The translations under genes were made by a program, and so were the position numbers. A stretch of 64,000 nt of DNA from Pyrus communis (lineage: Eukaryota; Streptophyta; Magnoliopsida; Rosales; Rosaceae): contig NC_084808.1 in the NCBI RefSeq assembly GCF_963583255.1, positions 12,795,501 through 12,859,500 on the forward strand. Direction: 5' to 3'. The notes below the pieces were generated by a model, which did not search any database, had not been told where the DNA came from, and was given only the letters and a program-made list of their open reading frames with translations. This document shows, piece after piece, positions 11,560-23,723 of the stretch. Each line of letters opens with the position of its first letter. Within the stretch, counting starts at the first letter, position 1.

Positions 11560-14500
11560 TGTAGGAGTACTACTAAGATGCCTAGGTGAGGAAGAAGTTA
11601 ATCAAGCCATGGAAGAAGCACACTCAGGCATATGTGGGGCGCATCAATCTAGACCGAAGCTACACTTCCAGCTCAAAAGAATGGGCTACTACTAGCCAAG
11701 CATAATGAAGGATTGCCTGGAATACGCCAAAAGGTGCCAAGCCTACCAATTCCATGCCAACTTCATACATCAACTGCTTGAGCCATTACACCCTACGGTT
11801 GCTTCATGGCCATTTAATGCATGAGGATTGGACGTCGTGGGACCAATCACACTAAAATCATCTGCTGGAGAAACCTGCATCCTGGTCACAACGGACTACT
11901 TCTCCAAGTGGGCTGAAGCCATAACCCTAAAGGAAGTTAAGAAGGAAATTGTCACCTGTTTCATCAATGAGCATATCATCCATCGATATGGTGTGCCTCG
12001 CTACATCATCGATAACAGAAAAAAGTTCTCTAACCGACTCATGGACGAACTCTACGAGAGATACAAGTTCAAGCAACACATGTCTTCCATGTATCATGCT
12101 TCGACCAACAGTTTTGCAGAAGCATTCAACAAAACGTTATGCAACCTCCTGAAGAATGTGATTGGCCGAGCAAAGAGAGACTGACATGAAAGAATAAGCG
12201 AAGCACTTTGGGCATATAGGATGAAACATAGGACTCCTACCCAAGCTACGCCTTATTCTCTTGTATATGGTGTGGAAGCTGTTTTGCCGCTCGAAAGTCA
12301 AACCCCCTCACTAAGGATGGCTATACAAAAAGGCTTGACTGAAGAGGAAAATGCAAAGCTATGACTTGAGGAGTTTGAAGCACTCGACGAAAAAAAGCTC
12401 AAAGCTCAACACTTGGAATGCTACGAAGCACGGCTATCTAAGGCAATCAACAAGAAGGACCGCCCAAGGTATTTCCAAGCTGGAGATCTTGTCTTAGCAT
12501 TACAAAGGCCTATTGATGTGAAAATTAACTTGACACACAAATTAAACCCTATTTGTGACAATTGTCGTATATATGCAAGTAGGGATCGTTCTAGACCGGG
12601 GATTAACCAGGGATGCTAATCAACACAAATAAGACTCGAAAATCACTAAACTAGACTCTATAGACTCAAAAATAACTTAAAACACTCAAAATAGCAACAA
12701 ACAATCAAAAAGACTCAATTCTAGACCTAACAAGTGATTTTGACGAAAATAAAACTTAACTTGACTCAAAAGACTAAAAGAAAATAGATTTTGACTCAAA
12801 TAACAAGACTAAATGAAAGGGGGATTGTTTTTGACGAATTTAAAACTTAAAACAGAAACTTTGCATAAAACACTTTGTAAAAACGAATTTGGGTGAATTA
12901 AATGGGTGAAAGGCTAGTTAGAGGGTCCTTCTCCACACATGATATATGTATACAAACCAATTTCCAGTTATTATTCCTTTAGACTATGAATGACAACGCC
13001 CCAAGTTAATTGCATCGCACAACTAACCATCACATTTTCCTTATTTCATTGAATTGAATGAATACGCATTACAACCAAATTATCTTTCTCAAGTTCTTTA
13101 TATGAAACGCATAATAAAGATACATATCAAAAGTCGTTAAGTTTTGTGAAAATCATAAGCATTGACAAGGCACTCATCATTATGAAACGCATGAGACTTA
13201 TGCCAAGGATTCACTTAACACGATTGTGACTAGCAACCTTCACTACTTGTGAATATAAGTGAATAACTATTACGTGAAATTCCCTTATACTCTAGCATCA
13301 AATTCATGCATGCAAATTAAGTGCCAATCCTCAACCAACATACATAAACAAGTTTTAATAACTTAGATAAGCAAATCACATTTAGGACTCAAGAAACAAT
13401 AACTGGATGTAATCAATTCATATAAAACATATAATCATGGCTTCGAATTCACCTTTAACTATAAAGAAATTAGTTCCACATGTTCATCATAATTGAAAAC
13501 CAAATTAAAGTAAACATCAAGCTAAAACTAAGGATAGAAAGAACCCAGAAACTCTCCACACTCCAATGGCATGCACGGCACTCTCTTGGATGGTAGATTG
13601 CACAAGTCTTCTTCTCCTTCCTTCCTTGCTTGAGGCACTAGGGTAATGTGGTGTGAATTATGGTGTTTGATGGTTGAATGTATGAATGAATGAATGAGTG
13701 AATGGATGATTAAAACCTGCGGCAAAGGCTTGTAGTTATAGGTTAGGTTTTGCACAATTTATGAAGGAAAATGACTGCATAATCCTAAAGGAAAAAGGTT
13801 ATGGTTTGGCAGAAACCAAGCGGAAAGGGATAGGGAATACACGGCAGGGATTAGGGTTTCTAAAGGGAATAGGTTTGGCACCTTTTTAGGAGGAAGATAG
13901 GGCTTCTAGAAAGAATGTTTTAGAACAGATTTCTGGACCTAAAATGACAAGGACACACGGTATAGGTGTAGAATAGGGATTACAACTCCTAAACCTCCAA
14001 GGAATAGCATATATGCGGCACATAAGGGATTAGGCTTCTAAAATCTGAGTTATGTGTTTAAATGTATAACTAATCCCTTCTAAATAGCTAGAATTAAGGC
14101 ATAAACTGATTTGGATAAGATAAGATAGGATAATGCTAGATTTAGGAAAGGATAAGGTTGGTTAGGATAAGATAAGGTTGGATAATATTCCTTATTTCTT
14201 GCTCTTTCCTTATCTTCTTTGTATTTGAACTTGTTTCTCCAGATTTGTGGCATTTCCTAGCCTTTCTTGACTTCAATTTCATCCATCCACCTTGCTCCAC
14301 TCATAAGTTATCCAATTGATGCCCAAAACTGCTCCAAATGGCTCCAAAATGCACTTTCTTGCTCCTTTTGCCATTAGGACCTACAAACAAACAAAAATAG
14401 CTTAAAAGACTATAATTAGTAGTAATTAACTATCTAAATGCAAGGAAACAACATAATTAAGTAGCATAAATATGGTCCTATCACCTATCATCATAACTTA

Positions 14501-14648
14501 CAAGACAAAAGGCAAGTTCACATCAAAGTGGGATGAACCTTACATAATACAAGAGGTCTACACCAACGGCGCCTACTTAATCATGGCAGAAAACTGGTTA
14601 AAGATCGGCCCCATCAATGGGAGATTCTTGAAGCATTACTACCCCTAA
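11560..14648 (+). pseudogene. Integrase pseudogene, split by a solo LTR
   Basis: The zinc-binding HHCC domain is at about 11600-11760 (H...H in EAHSGICGAHQ, then CLEYAKRCQAYQ; the last Cys pair is recognisable). The DD35E core follows: LDVVGPI (first Asp), YIIDNRKKF (second Asp; the usual G is R), and NSFAEAFNKTLCNLLKN (Glu). The frame then runs to the word LALQRPI near 12510 and stops being integrase at 12552, where a 1.93-kb insertion begins. Reading resumes in the same frame at 14489 with KGKFTSKWDEPYIIQEVYTN and ends GRFLKHYYP plus a stop at about 14648. Stops near 11696 and 12182 show it is dead. Confidence 0.88.
12548..14488 (-). mobile_element. Solo LTR inserted in the integrase
   Basis: The inserted block 12554-14483 has TG...CA ends: + strand start TGTGACAATTG, + strand end GGTCCTATCA. 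It is flanked by the direct repeat CCTAT (12548-12552 and 14484-14488; one extra T lies next to the left copy). Removing it restores the integrase frame exactly. There is no coding capacity, and no second LTR or internal domain was seen, so a solo LTR formed by recombination fits best. Orientation is a guess: the minus strand starts TGATAGGACC like known LTR starts. Confidence 0.72.
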
Positions 14649-14656
14649 ACTAAACA

Positions 14657-14958
14657 AGCAATGCTTATCGCCTGCATGATCCTAAACTACACACAGCATG
14701 ATGCTCCTCGCTTGCATGAGCCTAAACTATAACGAGCATAATGCTCCTCGCCTGTATAAGCCTAAACTGCACACGGCACAACGCTCCTTGTTTGCGCGAG
14801 TTTAAAAGGCGACACACAATGCTCTTTATTCGCATAAGTTTAAAAGGTGACACTAAACACTCCTGGTTTGCACGAGTTTAAAAGGACACACATAATGCTC
14901 TTTGTTCGCATGAGCTAAAAAGGTGACACTTAATGCTCCTGGCTCGCAAGAGCATAAA
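14657..14958. repeat. Tandem repeats just 3' of pol
   Basis: About eight diverged units of 27-46 bp, each around the core AATGCTCCTCG(C/T)TTGCATGAG followed by CCTAAACT or TTTAAAA. They begin within ten bases of the pol stop. Tandem repeats in the 3' region are a known habit of Tat-lineage elements and are a source of satellite DNA in some plants. Confidence 0.8.
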
Positions 14959-15562
14959 CTATGAACAGAAAAATCAAAAATCAAAATCATCATCAAAATC
15001 ACCACCAAAACCGTCAAACAATCCATCACTAATTTGAACTACGTCATGACTTGATCCTTCCTCAATCGAAGGTACGTAGGCAACCTAAGACTTTAAAACT
15101 TCAAGTACAGTCACATACAAAGTCACAAACACTTTGAAGAATAAAGAGCAAATTCAAAAAGTGAATACTTTATTTCTTTAAATGAAGAATTTGGCTACAA
15201 AGCCTTATTACAAAAAGAGCAAAAACAAAGAAGGCTTAAAGTACAAAAAAATGGAAGACAATACTTGAAAGCTATGTCCTTAAAACTACGGCAACGATCT
15301 CCAAGCAAGCTTTCCAAAGTCTTCAAAGTCTCTACATCAGTGGGAGACAAGGTGTCACTTCCATGGCAGCACCTTTCTCTTACTCTAGGCATAAAATATC
15401 ATCTTGATGCTGAGAAAGTGTAGTTTCTTACTCTGAGAGAACACCCTAAAGTCATGAAGCTTCAATTTCCAACTGCTCTCGCTCTCGTGCCAACGCTTCT
15501 AGACACACTTAGACAAAAGCTAAAGAAGTCATTATGACTTGAAAACCTTCCGAAGCAACTTG

Positions 15563-17904
15563 CTAAGAAGACCAAACTTGGGCAATTGAAAAGTTTATTG
15601 CCACAAGTTGTTGAGCTCTAGCCTCTGGACTTAACTTCTTCAAGGAAATAACATGCAAGGAATAATACTCAGTTGAGGCGGCCATAAGTTCGGCAATCTT
15701 GACTCTCAAGAACGAGGAATCAACATTAAGGTTGTCAATCATAGAAACAAGCTTCAACAAGTCCTCATTGAGCAACGCAAGGTCCTCCAATAAGCACTTT
15801 AAAATCTTCTTCTCAATATGACTCTTGATATCCATGGCTAGACGAAGGTTGATGCGATGGATAAGTTGCTTAGTGCCACTAAGGTTCGACCCTTTAAGAA
15901 AGATCTTGGAGCTAGCTAGCAAAGGTGTTCGACGCATGACGGGCTCTTGCATACCTTCACCTGCACACAACAAACTTGGGCAACTTGACGAATTTGTAAC
16001 AAGCTATACACAGGACGGATCCCCAATCTCCTCATTTGTAGGTAGATTGCCTCTAAATAACATCTTCGTAAAGGAATGAACGCCCGCGTTTGCCAAATCA
16101 AAAGAACAAGAGGGCTCAGCCTAAAGAAGACAAAGAAAGATGTTAGAAACAAAAGCTAAACCAATGAAAGTAGAAGAAATCACAAGAAAGCAGGAAACAC
16201 ATACATCTTTCTCAAGTGACGCACGGCCATCAAATTGAGGAAGCCTAAACATTTTCTTCTTCTTATGATGGAATTTAACGTCGTTGTTATCCAAAGTACC
16301 TTCATGCGGTCACTTATTCAAAACTTGTTAACGTTGCCGCAAAACAAGTTCATCTTTGTGCGAATTAACTTCATCACCCGCCTCTTCATTAGCATCCGAA
16401 TGTTGAGAAGACAAGCACGGGCTTTAAGAAGCTAAAGCCGCAGGTCCATCTTGTAAAGGAGTTGCACTCGCATAATCAAAATGTGCCAGCTGCATAAACC
16501 ACAGAACAATCCTCTTTCAGTGCATCATTACGTGAATGAGAAGAATTAGTGTCACTTTCTGTCCCCAAGTCTTCATGGTGTACTTTAACCACCAACCTAC
16601 GTAGGCACAGGTCACTGGATTACTCTTGAACTCGTCATTGACCAGTACGGTGATAGAAGCATTTGTACATGCGTGGGTGCAAAACTCTCAATGCATATAC
16701 ATGGCTTATAAGGATTATAAGGATTCCGACTGTGTGGTTTCCTTCAGCTTGCCTGGCACATGTTGGATAAAACCAAATTGCCTGCTGAAACGGTAAGGAC
16801 TATACACCTGAACAATACATCGGTCTCCTTACCGCAAAGAAACATACCCTGAGCAAAGACTTATGAGATATGACTAGTCTGAGAAACGAATGTGTGAATC
16901 ATCTATGAGACCTCGCCGCGCTGAGCCAACTCTCGCCAGATAATCCATCCTCAAACCGTTACAGCTTCTAAACAACGCTCACTCCAGCAAATCATCAAGG
17001 CTTTTCGCAGAAAGCACGCCAGAGTACTTTGTCATCAAATGCCTCAGCTTGACTGAAGATGATGAAGAAGGCCCCGACTTGTCTAAAGTTGACAAAGAAA
17101 AATAGGTGCCAAAATACTCACCCAACCAACCATACACATAGTGGTAGGGAAGTATCACAGCACGATCTTCAGTGCTCGTTGAGTTCGAAATAACACTCAA
17201 GCCATCATAAATATTGGCTAAGACCGGAATAGCAAAGCTAAAAGATTCACCTGCAACCATCTTGCTAGCCACTTTGAAGACTCCAGAGCGGATAAAGTTG
17301 ACGTCGTCTTTGGGGAAAACAAACTTACAAAGCCAACAAGCTAAGAAGTCAGCTAGGTAAGATTCTTCCAGGTGCTCTAAATCTACACCTAGATCCTCAA
17401 ACACTTTCAACTCAGCAGGTGCACGACACCTAGCTGAACCAATGGCACCAGACGTGTTTACGTCTTCCTTTGGCTTAATGGTCTTGTTACGGCCACTTTC
17501 TTCAAAGGCTTCTTATACTTCATGGCATCCTAATACCAAAATCAGATCCATGAAGAAATCTTCACGCTGGACTTACCCTGAGCCTCATGGGAAAGTTTGT
17601 GATACGCCCAAAACAAATAACGGCAACTCACAGGCAATCATTGGCTATTGCGATGAAAAAAATCCTCCATGCTAAGAACAACCTCGTCGTAAAAATTACC
17701 CTGGATCAGCAAGCCATCTATCTTGTGAAGATCCCAAAGTGAAATTGACATCTCCCCTTGTGACATGTGAAGTGTGTTAGTCGTTGAACACCAATGCTTA
17801 AAGAACGCACGAAGGACAGAATGATGGCGATCATAACTAAACAAAGATGCGTACACAGCGTAATAAAGTCCCACGTTAGTAAGCATATCTTTGGATCGGC
17901 TCAA
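15563..17904 (-). pseudogene. Antisense plant mobile domain (PMD) pseudogene carried by the retrotransposon
   Basis: Read on the minus strand from 17904 downward. It begins with LRAFFKHWCSTTNTLHMSQGEMSI and ISLWDLHKIDGLLIQGNFYDEV, the signature start of the plant mobile domain (PMD, formerly aminotransferase-like) family. A second frame at about 17640-17500 keeps a SCRYLFWAYHKLS..A.GKSS and WI.FWY pattern, and a third (17410-16979) has EESYLADFLACWLCKFVFP and VASKMVAGESFSFAIPVLAN. A coiled-coil-like fragment follows at 15973-15563. Host PMD proteins such as MAIN and MAIL1 are nuclear and act in gene expression, genome stability and silencing of transposons. Related domains are known in gypsy elements. 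Several shifts and stops interrupt this copy, so it is inactive. It lies between integrase and the 3' LTR, opposite to pol, as extra ORFs do in this lineage. Confidence 0.78.
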
Positions 17905-19216
17905 GACGTCTTCAAGTTACTCCCAATAAAACTCAACAAAGACGGCTTCTCCAGTAATCGAAAAAGTGTTATTCTAAGTCACAGCTCTACTACCAATGCA
18001 ATCACTAATAAGCTCAAATGAAGCCAGTGAATTGTCACGAACATGGTGCAAATGATTCAAGATAAAAATCCTCAACATACACACCTTCTTCTTCTTCGTA
18101 TTTGGTCAACCAAAATCTGTCACCTCCCAAGAGACTTCAGAAGACCACGACTTGATATGCATCGAGTTGTCTTTTGCAGGAAGAACAAGCGCCTTAAGGC
18201 CAGTCAACGGCGCACAAAGTTTCAAAGTCGTTCCCTTATCTTATGAATCGCCTTCCTTCGCAAAAATAGTGATGGTATTGCTCTTAAAGTACTTGAAAAA
18301 TACCATGGCTGCAACAAGACAAAAAAGGACAACATAAGCATAAGGTGGGACGGCAAGAAAGAAACAAAAAAGATTGCTTCACTAAAGCAAAAGACATGTG
18401 CGACAAACCTCGTGAGCGTTGAAGGATGACGATGACAAAGTAATAACGATGAAAAGAAATCAGCCACAAAGCTTAAGCAGCACGGCACAGAAAGCAGTTG
18501 CAAGATGGTCATTCAAAGCATGCTACAGCAGCAAAGAAAACCAAAATGCTACGTAATCACACTATGCAACACCACAACGATTACGCAAGCAGTTTCTTGC
18601 ACTGCACAGCAACATCATCGCTGAGGAAAAACTGTGACCAAAAGGCATTACACAGCAAAACCTCATTGCAGTCTTCTACATAGTACCACACGATAAAAAG
18701 TGACGCACTGCAACAAGCTCTAAGCAAGCAGTCTGAGGTAGCAACAACAGCAGCACATACGGCAAGCACAATGGTAGTGCATGGCAAGGGTTGTTGTGAC
18801 AAAAACACACACACAATTGTCCTATAAATAAGGGTCAATTGCTTTCGAATGCTATAAGGGAAATACATACCAAATAGCAAAAGGAAAATCAAAAGAAGGA
18901 AATACATTCCAACCAAAACAAGGAAGTAAATTCCAAGCAATAAAGGCAATGTAATTTCGGCACTAAGGAAAAAAACCACGCTATTTTTGCACCTAAAATC
19001 AACAAAGAAAAGAAAAAGAAAAAAAAAAGGAAAAGGCTTTAAAATTTTCAAAACATCAAAGGAAAATGCCTTTCCTTGCCAAAATACAAAAAAGAATCCC
19101 TTCAAGGCAATGACAAGTCTTCAAGTTTCCCGAACCAAGAAGGAAAACACCCCCTTGGCCAAAAAAAATAAAGAAAGGGAAAGAAAAAATTTAAATCCTA
19201 CTTACCCAAGGACAAG
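17905..19216. other. A-rich 3' region of the Tat element, upstream of the antisense PMD
   Basis: No coding sequence is supported. Purine-rich runs dominate (for example 18985-19065 and 19160-19195). The open frames on the minus strand are hydrophobic only because of that composition. If the antisense gene was ever expressed, its promoter should be here; a TATA-like ATAAATAA sits near 18823, read on the + strand, so it gives no clear support. Confidence 0.4.
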
Positions 19217-20599
19217 CATTATGTGACAATCCGTCCCTCATTTTCTACGTAATTTCTCCCCGAGTGTGTAAATTGACCATTTTGCCCTTGTTGGCAAAGT
19301 GACGTGGACGTGTTTATACAGCTTCAAATTTCTTGTTATCGTAATTAAATTGTACTCGACATTACGAGTATGGGGTTGCGAGTTGGGCTTAAATCGGACT
19401 TGTAATGAAAAAGTTGCGTTTCATTAAAGTATGTTAACAGCGGATAGAATTGTATACACGTGTGCGCTAAATTATCAGTGTTAGAAACATTGTTCTTAAT
19501 AAGGGTACGTATTTCGTGTAATCTGAAAACCTTATCTCTTTTTTTTCTTAAAAATCTGTCCCGAGTCCCTCATTTTACTCACCAACCAATCAATAATTTT
19601 CCCTCAATTTCCTCTCCACCATTCAAATTCTCCCCTCACTTTCAGCACCCAATCAAACACCATCACTTCAAATCTTTTCTCAACCAATCAGAGAAGCTTT
19701 TAGTCTCTCTCTTTCATATCTTCTTCCTCTTTCTCTCTCACACCCTTACCTCTCTCTTCTCTGCAACTATAATGACCTTCATCAAACACTCACAGATCGA
19801 ACTTAAAAATACCACCATCGTGATCTTCTCATCCTCATGAACCCAACCGTACAAACTAATCTTGAAGTGGTTGAGTTTTGACTCGCCAACTTGGAGGGTC
19901 CGACTCAGTGGGTTTTAATCCGATGAGTTTCAAGCTAAGTTACAAGGTTTTAGGACGTGGGGAAGCTTCTACACAACTCCCTAGAGTCCCTAGGCTAAGT
20001 TTGGAGTGAAGACAACGTCAAGAAGTCGAGTATTTGGCCGAGACTTGCGAGGCTTTTTCAGGCCATTTTCAGTCCATTTTTGGGCTTTTGAAAGGTATAA
20101 TCTTGTTCTTTTCCTCAAGAGCTTCATTTCCATATAAAGTTGGTCAAAATGGTTGAGAAATGAAGAAGTTATGCAAGTTTTAAAATTTTTCAGAAATTGG
20201 TGACCTTTTCCAGTTTCCAGCGAAACCAGACGACGAGGCTTACTGAAGAAGGCGAGGAATATTCCGTCAAGTGGTCATTGGCCTGCGTGTGGCCTCACAT
20301 GTGGCCTTGCATTGGGCAGCGTGTAAGGGCGCGTCTGGCCTCTGGCCAGCAAGTCATCGACATGTACAGGTCTGTGACTTCGAGTAGAACATTTTCGTAT
20401 ATTCAAACATTCCGTTTGAGCAAACTATGAGGAGTTTTCCGAACTTTTTCGTATATGTGTTATTTAATTAATTATTATTAGTTGTTTCGCATATAGGGGA
20501 GACATACCTCGAGGACAAGCGAGGCTAGGGGGCTACAATCTATCGACATATAAGTGAGTGGGCATTTTGTTTTCGTGTATGTATATATTATTTATACTA

Positions 20600-21645
20600 T
20601 GTTTGGTACTGAATTGGATAAGAACATGGAATGTCAAAGAACAAAGAAAAATAGTAAATTCCATTCATCAAATTCAAAATATTTTCCAATAAACTGAGCT
20701 GCAAAAAGGGTCAAATTCTTGCCATTAAACTAAGCTGCTAAAAGAGCCAAATTCTAGTAGCTGAATACGTGCAATGTCGATGGAGAAATGGAAATATTGG
20801 GAGGAGGTCGAGGAGCGGGATAAGGTCTTAGCCGGAGAGGGGCAGTAGCACAAAAAGCACAAGCTGAAATTAACTTAAAAAATAGTTGAAAGCTGCATAT
20901 AAAGGAAGAACAAAAAGCACAGAGCTTTAAGAGCAAGAGAGAGAAAGAAAACCTGGGTCGGGGCCCTAGGGATTAATAGCACAAATTTGCTGGTTCGGGC
21001 ATTATTCGCAGGCATTAGATTTTCTAGTCGAATCGGACTGCAAACCCAGGCAATCTAAAAACCAGTAGTATCCCACAAAAATTAAACTATAAGAATCACG
21101 ACGAACACAAAATTAATGAAAAGCTCTGGAGAATTAAGAAAAAATGGCTTACATTTGTTGGCATCTTCGGGAATTTCACCATTCTCCATGGCTGACAATT
21201 TTTTTACGGACTTGGGTTTTGCTTTTTTCATGCAAGTGTAAAGGGAGAAGAGAGATATGAAAGAGTTCAACTGGGAAGGGGAAACGAAGAAGAAGAACAG
21301 AGAGAAGGGAAACGAAGAAGAACAACAAAGGGAGGGGAACCTGGGAAGAAGAAAAAGAAAAAAAATGAGAAGATGAACTGGAATTCAAACGGTGAAGAAG
21401 AGCGTGAGAAGACTAACCTGAAGTAGAGAGCGGTTGCGAATAGAGAAGAAGGAGAGAGCACCCGACTAAATCGTACGGTGATTTTGGAGAGGATAAGCAA
21501 GCGGGCGTTTACCGTATAAAATAGATGGGCCAGATTGTTTAATCCGATGGCTATTTAATACAAACAGACACCAAACATTGTACTATGTATTATTAATATT
21601 ATCCGGTGTCTTATGAGGTGTGCCAAACGAGGCCTACATGTTTTA
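20600..21645 (-). mobile_element. Inserted segment carrying the 5' part of an NBP35-like gene
   Basis: Unlike the LTR around it, this block reads on the minus strand like a gene start: promoter-like DNA (21640-21480), pyrimidine-rich leader with splice-like CAGGTTAG at about 21420, then ATG at 21189 and the 37-nt exon described separately, followed by a GTAAGC donor and intron-like DNA to about 20700. The edges have an imperfect inverted match around GTTTGG(T/C)AC (near 20603 on the + strand and 21635 on the minus strand), which suggests a DNA transposon. I found no clean target duplication, so its class and its exact ends are uncertain. Confidence 0.5.
21153..21189 (-). pseudogene. Captured first exon of an NBP35-like Fe-S cluster assembly factor
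   Basis: Thirty-seven nt encode MENGEIPEDANK plus one base, then the splice donor GTAAGC. Plant NBP35, a P-loop scaffold ATPase for cytosolic and plastid Fe-S cluster assembly, begins with nearly the same peptide. The rest of that protein, including its Cys motif and ATPase domain, is absent. The next codon would already be changed compared with the family (its first base is T, where a His codon is expected). It is a gene fragment, not a gene. The match is short, so identity rests on 11 or 12 residues, the start codon and the splice site. Confidence 0.6.
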
Positions 21646-22264
21646 AAGTAAGGGGTTAGTATGTTCGGAAAATAAATGTGTTTTATAAACCTTTATTTTT
21701 GTGCCCACTCACCCTTCTGTTTTTCGCCCTTTCAAGTCCTAGATAGATGACCTACCCTGTGGTGTGCAAGGATTAGCGGCGATTCTAACATATTCCTGTT
21801 TAATGTAGGGGACTTTTCTTGGTTGTGTACTAAGTACTTAACTAGTTTCGACTACACTATATGTTATCTATGCTCTGAACAGTTGTAGTTTATGGGTTCT
21901 ACCCACTACTGCGCACTCACTTTATTAGTTTAAATATGTTCTAGCTTTGGCTTTAATTTATTCACATTTTTACATCGTTCACACTTTAGTTATGTCACCT
22001 TTGTGGGACGGCCAGCATGCCTTAACTCCGATCGAGGTGTGTCACATTAAATCTTTCAAAAACCTTGAAGCAAATCACCAAAGCTTTCCAACACTTTGAA
22101 GGAAATGACCCTCATTACCAAAATTGAAGAAGGTTCCTACTTAAGGAATGAAAAACATTTTTTTCCTACAACCACAAGAAAATATTCAAAATACACCAAA
22201 TGTATTCTGTAAAAAATTATGGAAAATCAATACGCACAATAAGTATGTGCCGATTTATCCATTT

Positions 22265-22700
22265 CCAAAATTTCTTTCCAGATCAAGCCTCTACGGCCCC
22301 TTAAAGAAAAATTTAATTTCTTTCAAGATCAAGCCTCAACGGCCCTTGAAGAAATGTTTCGTTCAAGATCAAAACCTCTACGGCCCTTGAAGAAAAAATC
22401 CTTCATTTCTTTCAACATCAAGCCTTTACGGCCCTTGAAGAAAAATTTCATTTCATTCAAAGATAAAGCCTCTACAGCCCTTGAAGACAATTTTCATTTT
22501 CATTCAAGACCAAGCCTCAACGGCCCTTAAAGAAATGTTTCGTTCAAGAAATACGCCTCAATGGCCCTTTACGAAATTTATCATCTCAATTCAAGAAATA
22601 TGCCTCAACGGCCGTTGAAGAAATGTTTCGTTCAAGAAATACGCCTCTACAACCCTTGAAGAAGCAAACTAATTCAAAATCAAGTTTCAACGGACCCTTG
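22265..22700. repeat. Tandem repeats before the 3' LTR
   Basis: About nine diverged copies of a 40-60 bp unit with the core TTCAAGATCAAGCCTC(A/T)ACGGCCCTTGAAGAAA. A related motif (TTCAAGATCAAGTC..CAAGACCCTTGAAT) occurs inside both LTRs at about 4985 and 23415, so the array may have grown from LTR-derived sequence. It ends about 90 bases before the polypurine tract. Confidence 0.85.
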
Positions 22701-22777
22701 AGTTAGAACATTCACATTGCAGGACTTCAAAACATTTTTCCTACATATGACAAGCACATGCCTACAATGTGCCTTAA

Positions 22778-22789
22778 AGCAGGGGCATT
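22778..22789 (+). other. Polypurine tract region
   Basis: AAGCAGGGGCATT lies directly before the 3' LTR start TGTAAACATG. This is the expected place for the primer of plus-strand DNA synthesis. Confidence 0.65.
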
Positions 22790-23723
22790 TGTAAACATGT
22801 AAATTTCGTTGCATACAAATGATGTATCATAAAGCTCCACGTGGCATATGACTCATCACAAATGGACAAGTCATCAATGACATGTGGCACAATTCAAGCA
22901 AAGGAAGCTCAAAACTTCCCCAAAATTTGGCAAAAAGGGGGAAATATCCCTTAAAATTGGCTAGGGGCCCAAATTGCTCCCAAAACCGGAAAGAAAATTA
23001 AAGCATCTTCATAAAACAAGCAAGAATTGAAGATTGCTCACAAAATAGGCAAGAAAACCCTATAATTCAGCCCAGCAAGGGAAAGTGGCTAAAATTAAGA
23101 CACAAAACATGCCTAAATTCTCCTATGGACGAATCAAGACACAAATCAAAGCCAAATCCACCCAAAAGCAAGGTCCCAAGACAAGCATAAGGTTGAAAAT
23201 TTCTACATTGAAGGGGACGAAATTCTCACAAAAGGATAACCTCTGCCAAATCTTTGAAGACTAATACTTTGCCAAAGCTCTTTTCGAAGAACGCACAATC
23301 AAAGTTGAAGCTTTCTTTCAACCAAAGCCGAAGCATTCCCTTGAAGAATCAACAAGCATTTGTGCCGATTCCTTCAAGATTTTGTTGCAAGCTCAAAACT
23401 TGTAACGACGTTCGATTCAAGATCAAGTCGCCAAGACCCTTGAATCAACGAAATCCTACATCAACATTACCTTTGCCACAATTTTGAGGTGAAGACCATC
23501 CAAGCATTGATCCAAGCTCAAAAATTGAAGCAATCGTTCAATCATTCGTCCAAGATCAAGTTATCATGACCCTTGGATCAACAACCTACGCATCTACATC
23601 AAATTTGAAGACTGAATCAGAGGAAAATTGTAAACAAAGACTGTAACCTTACAAAATCATCAATACAAATCTACTTTGTACACGTGTTCTTGTTTCATTT
23701 GTTATAGAATTTTTGTGTTTATG
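22790..23723 (+). repeat. 3' LTR of the Tat-type element
   Basis: Aligns along its whole length with 4335-5290. It starts TGTAAACATG and ends GTGTTTATG; the last two bases CA of the 5' copy appear as TG, two transitions. About 20 bases around the 5' LTR's TATA box are missing (near 23168), so this copy has lost its promoter box. The next five bases are the GGTAT target duplication. Confidence 0.9.

Larger units (their letters stand above)
19217..22049 (+). mobile_element. Solo LTR in the Tat 3' region
   Basis: Block 19222-22044 starts TGTGACAATCCGTCCCTCA and ends ATCGAGGTGTGTCA, with a perfect CATTA repeat on both sides (19217-19221 and 22045-22049). No coding domains or second LTR are present. 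The ends match the family seen in reverse at 26129-26964 and 57930-61880, so this is a solo LTR of the same broad family. It was enlarged by a further insertion at about 20600-21645. Confidence 0.78.

Noticed and set aside
14657..14958. CRISPR-like array
   Set aside because: Units are diverged head-to-tail repeats without unique spacers, in a plant retrotransposon.
18581..19105. 174-codon minus-strand hydrophobic frame
   Set aside because: Made by A-rich sequence on the + strand (poly-Phe/Leu). No motif and no family.
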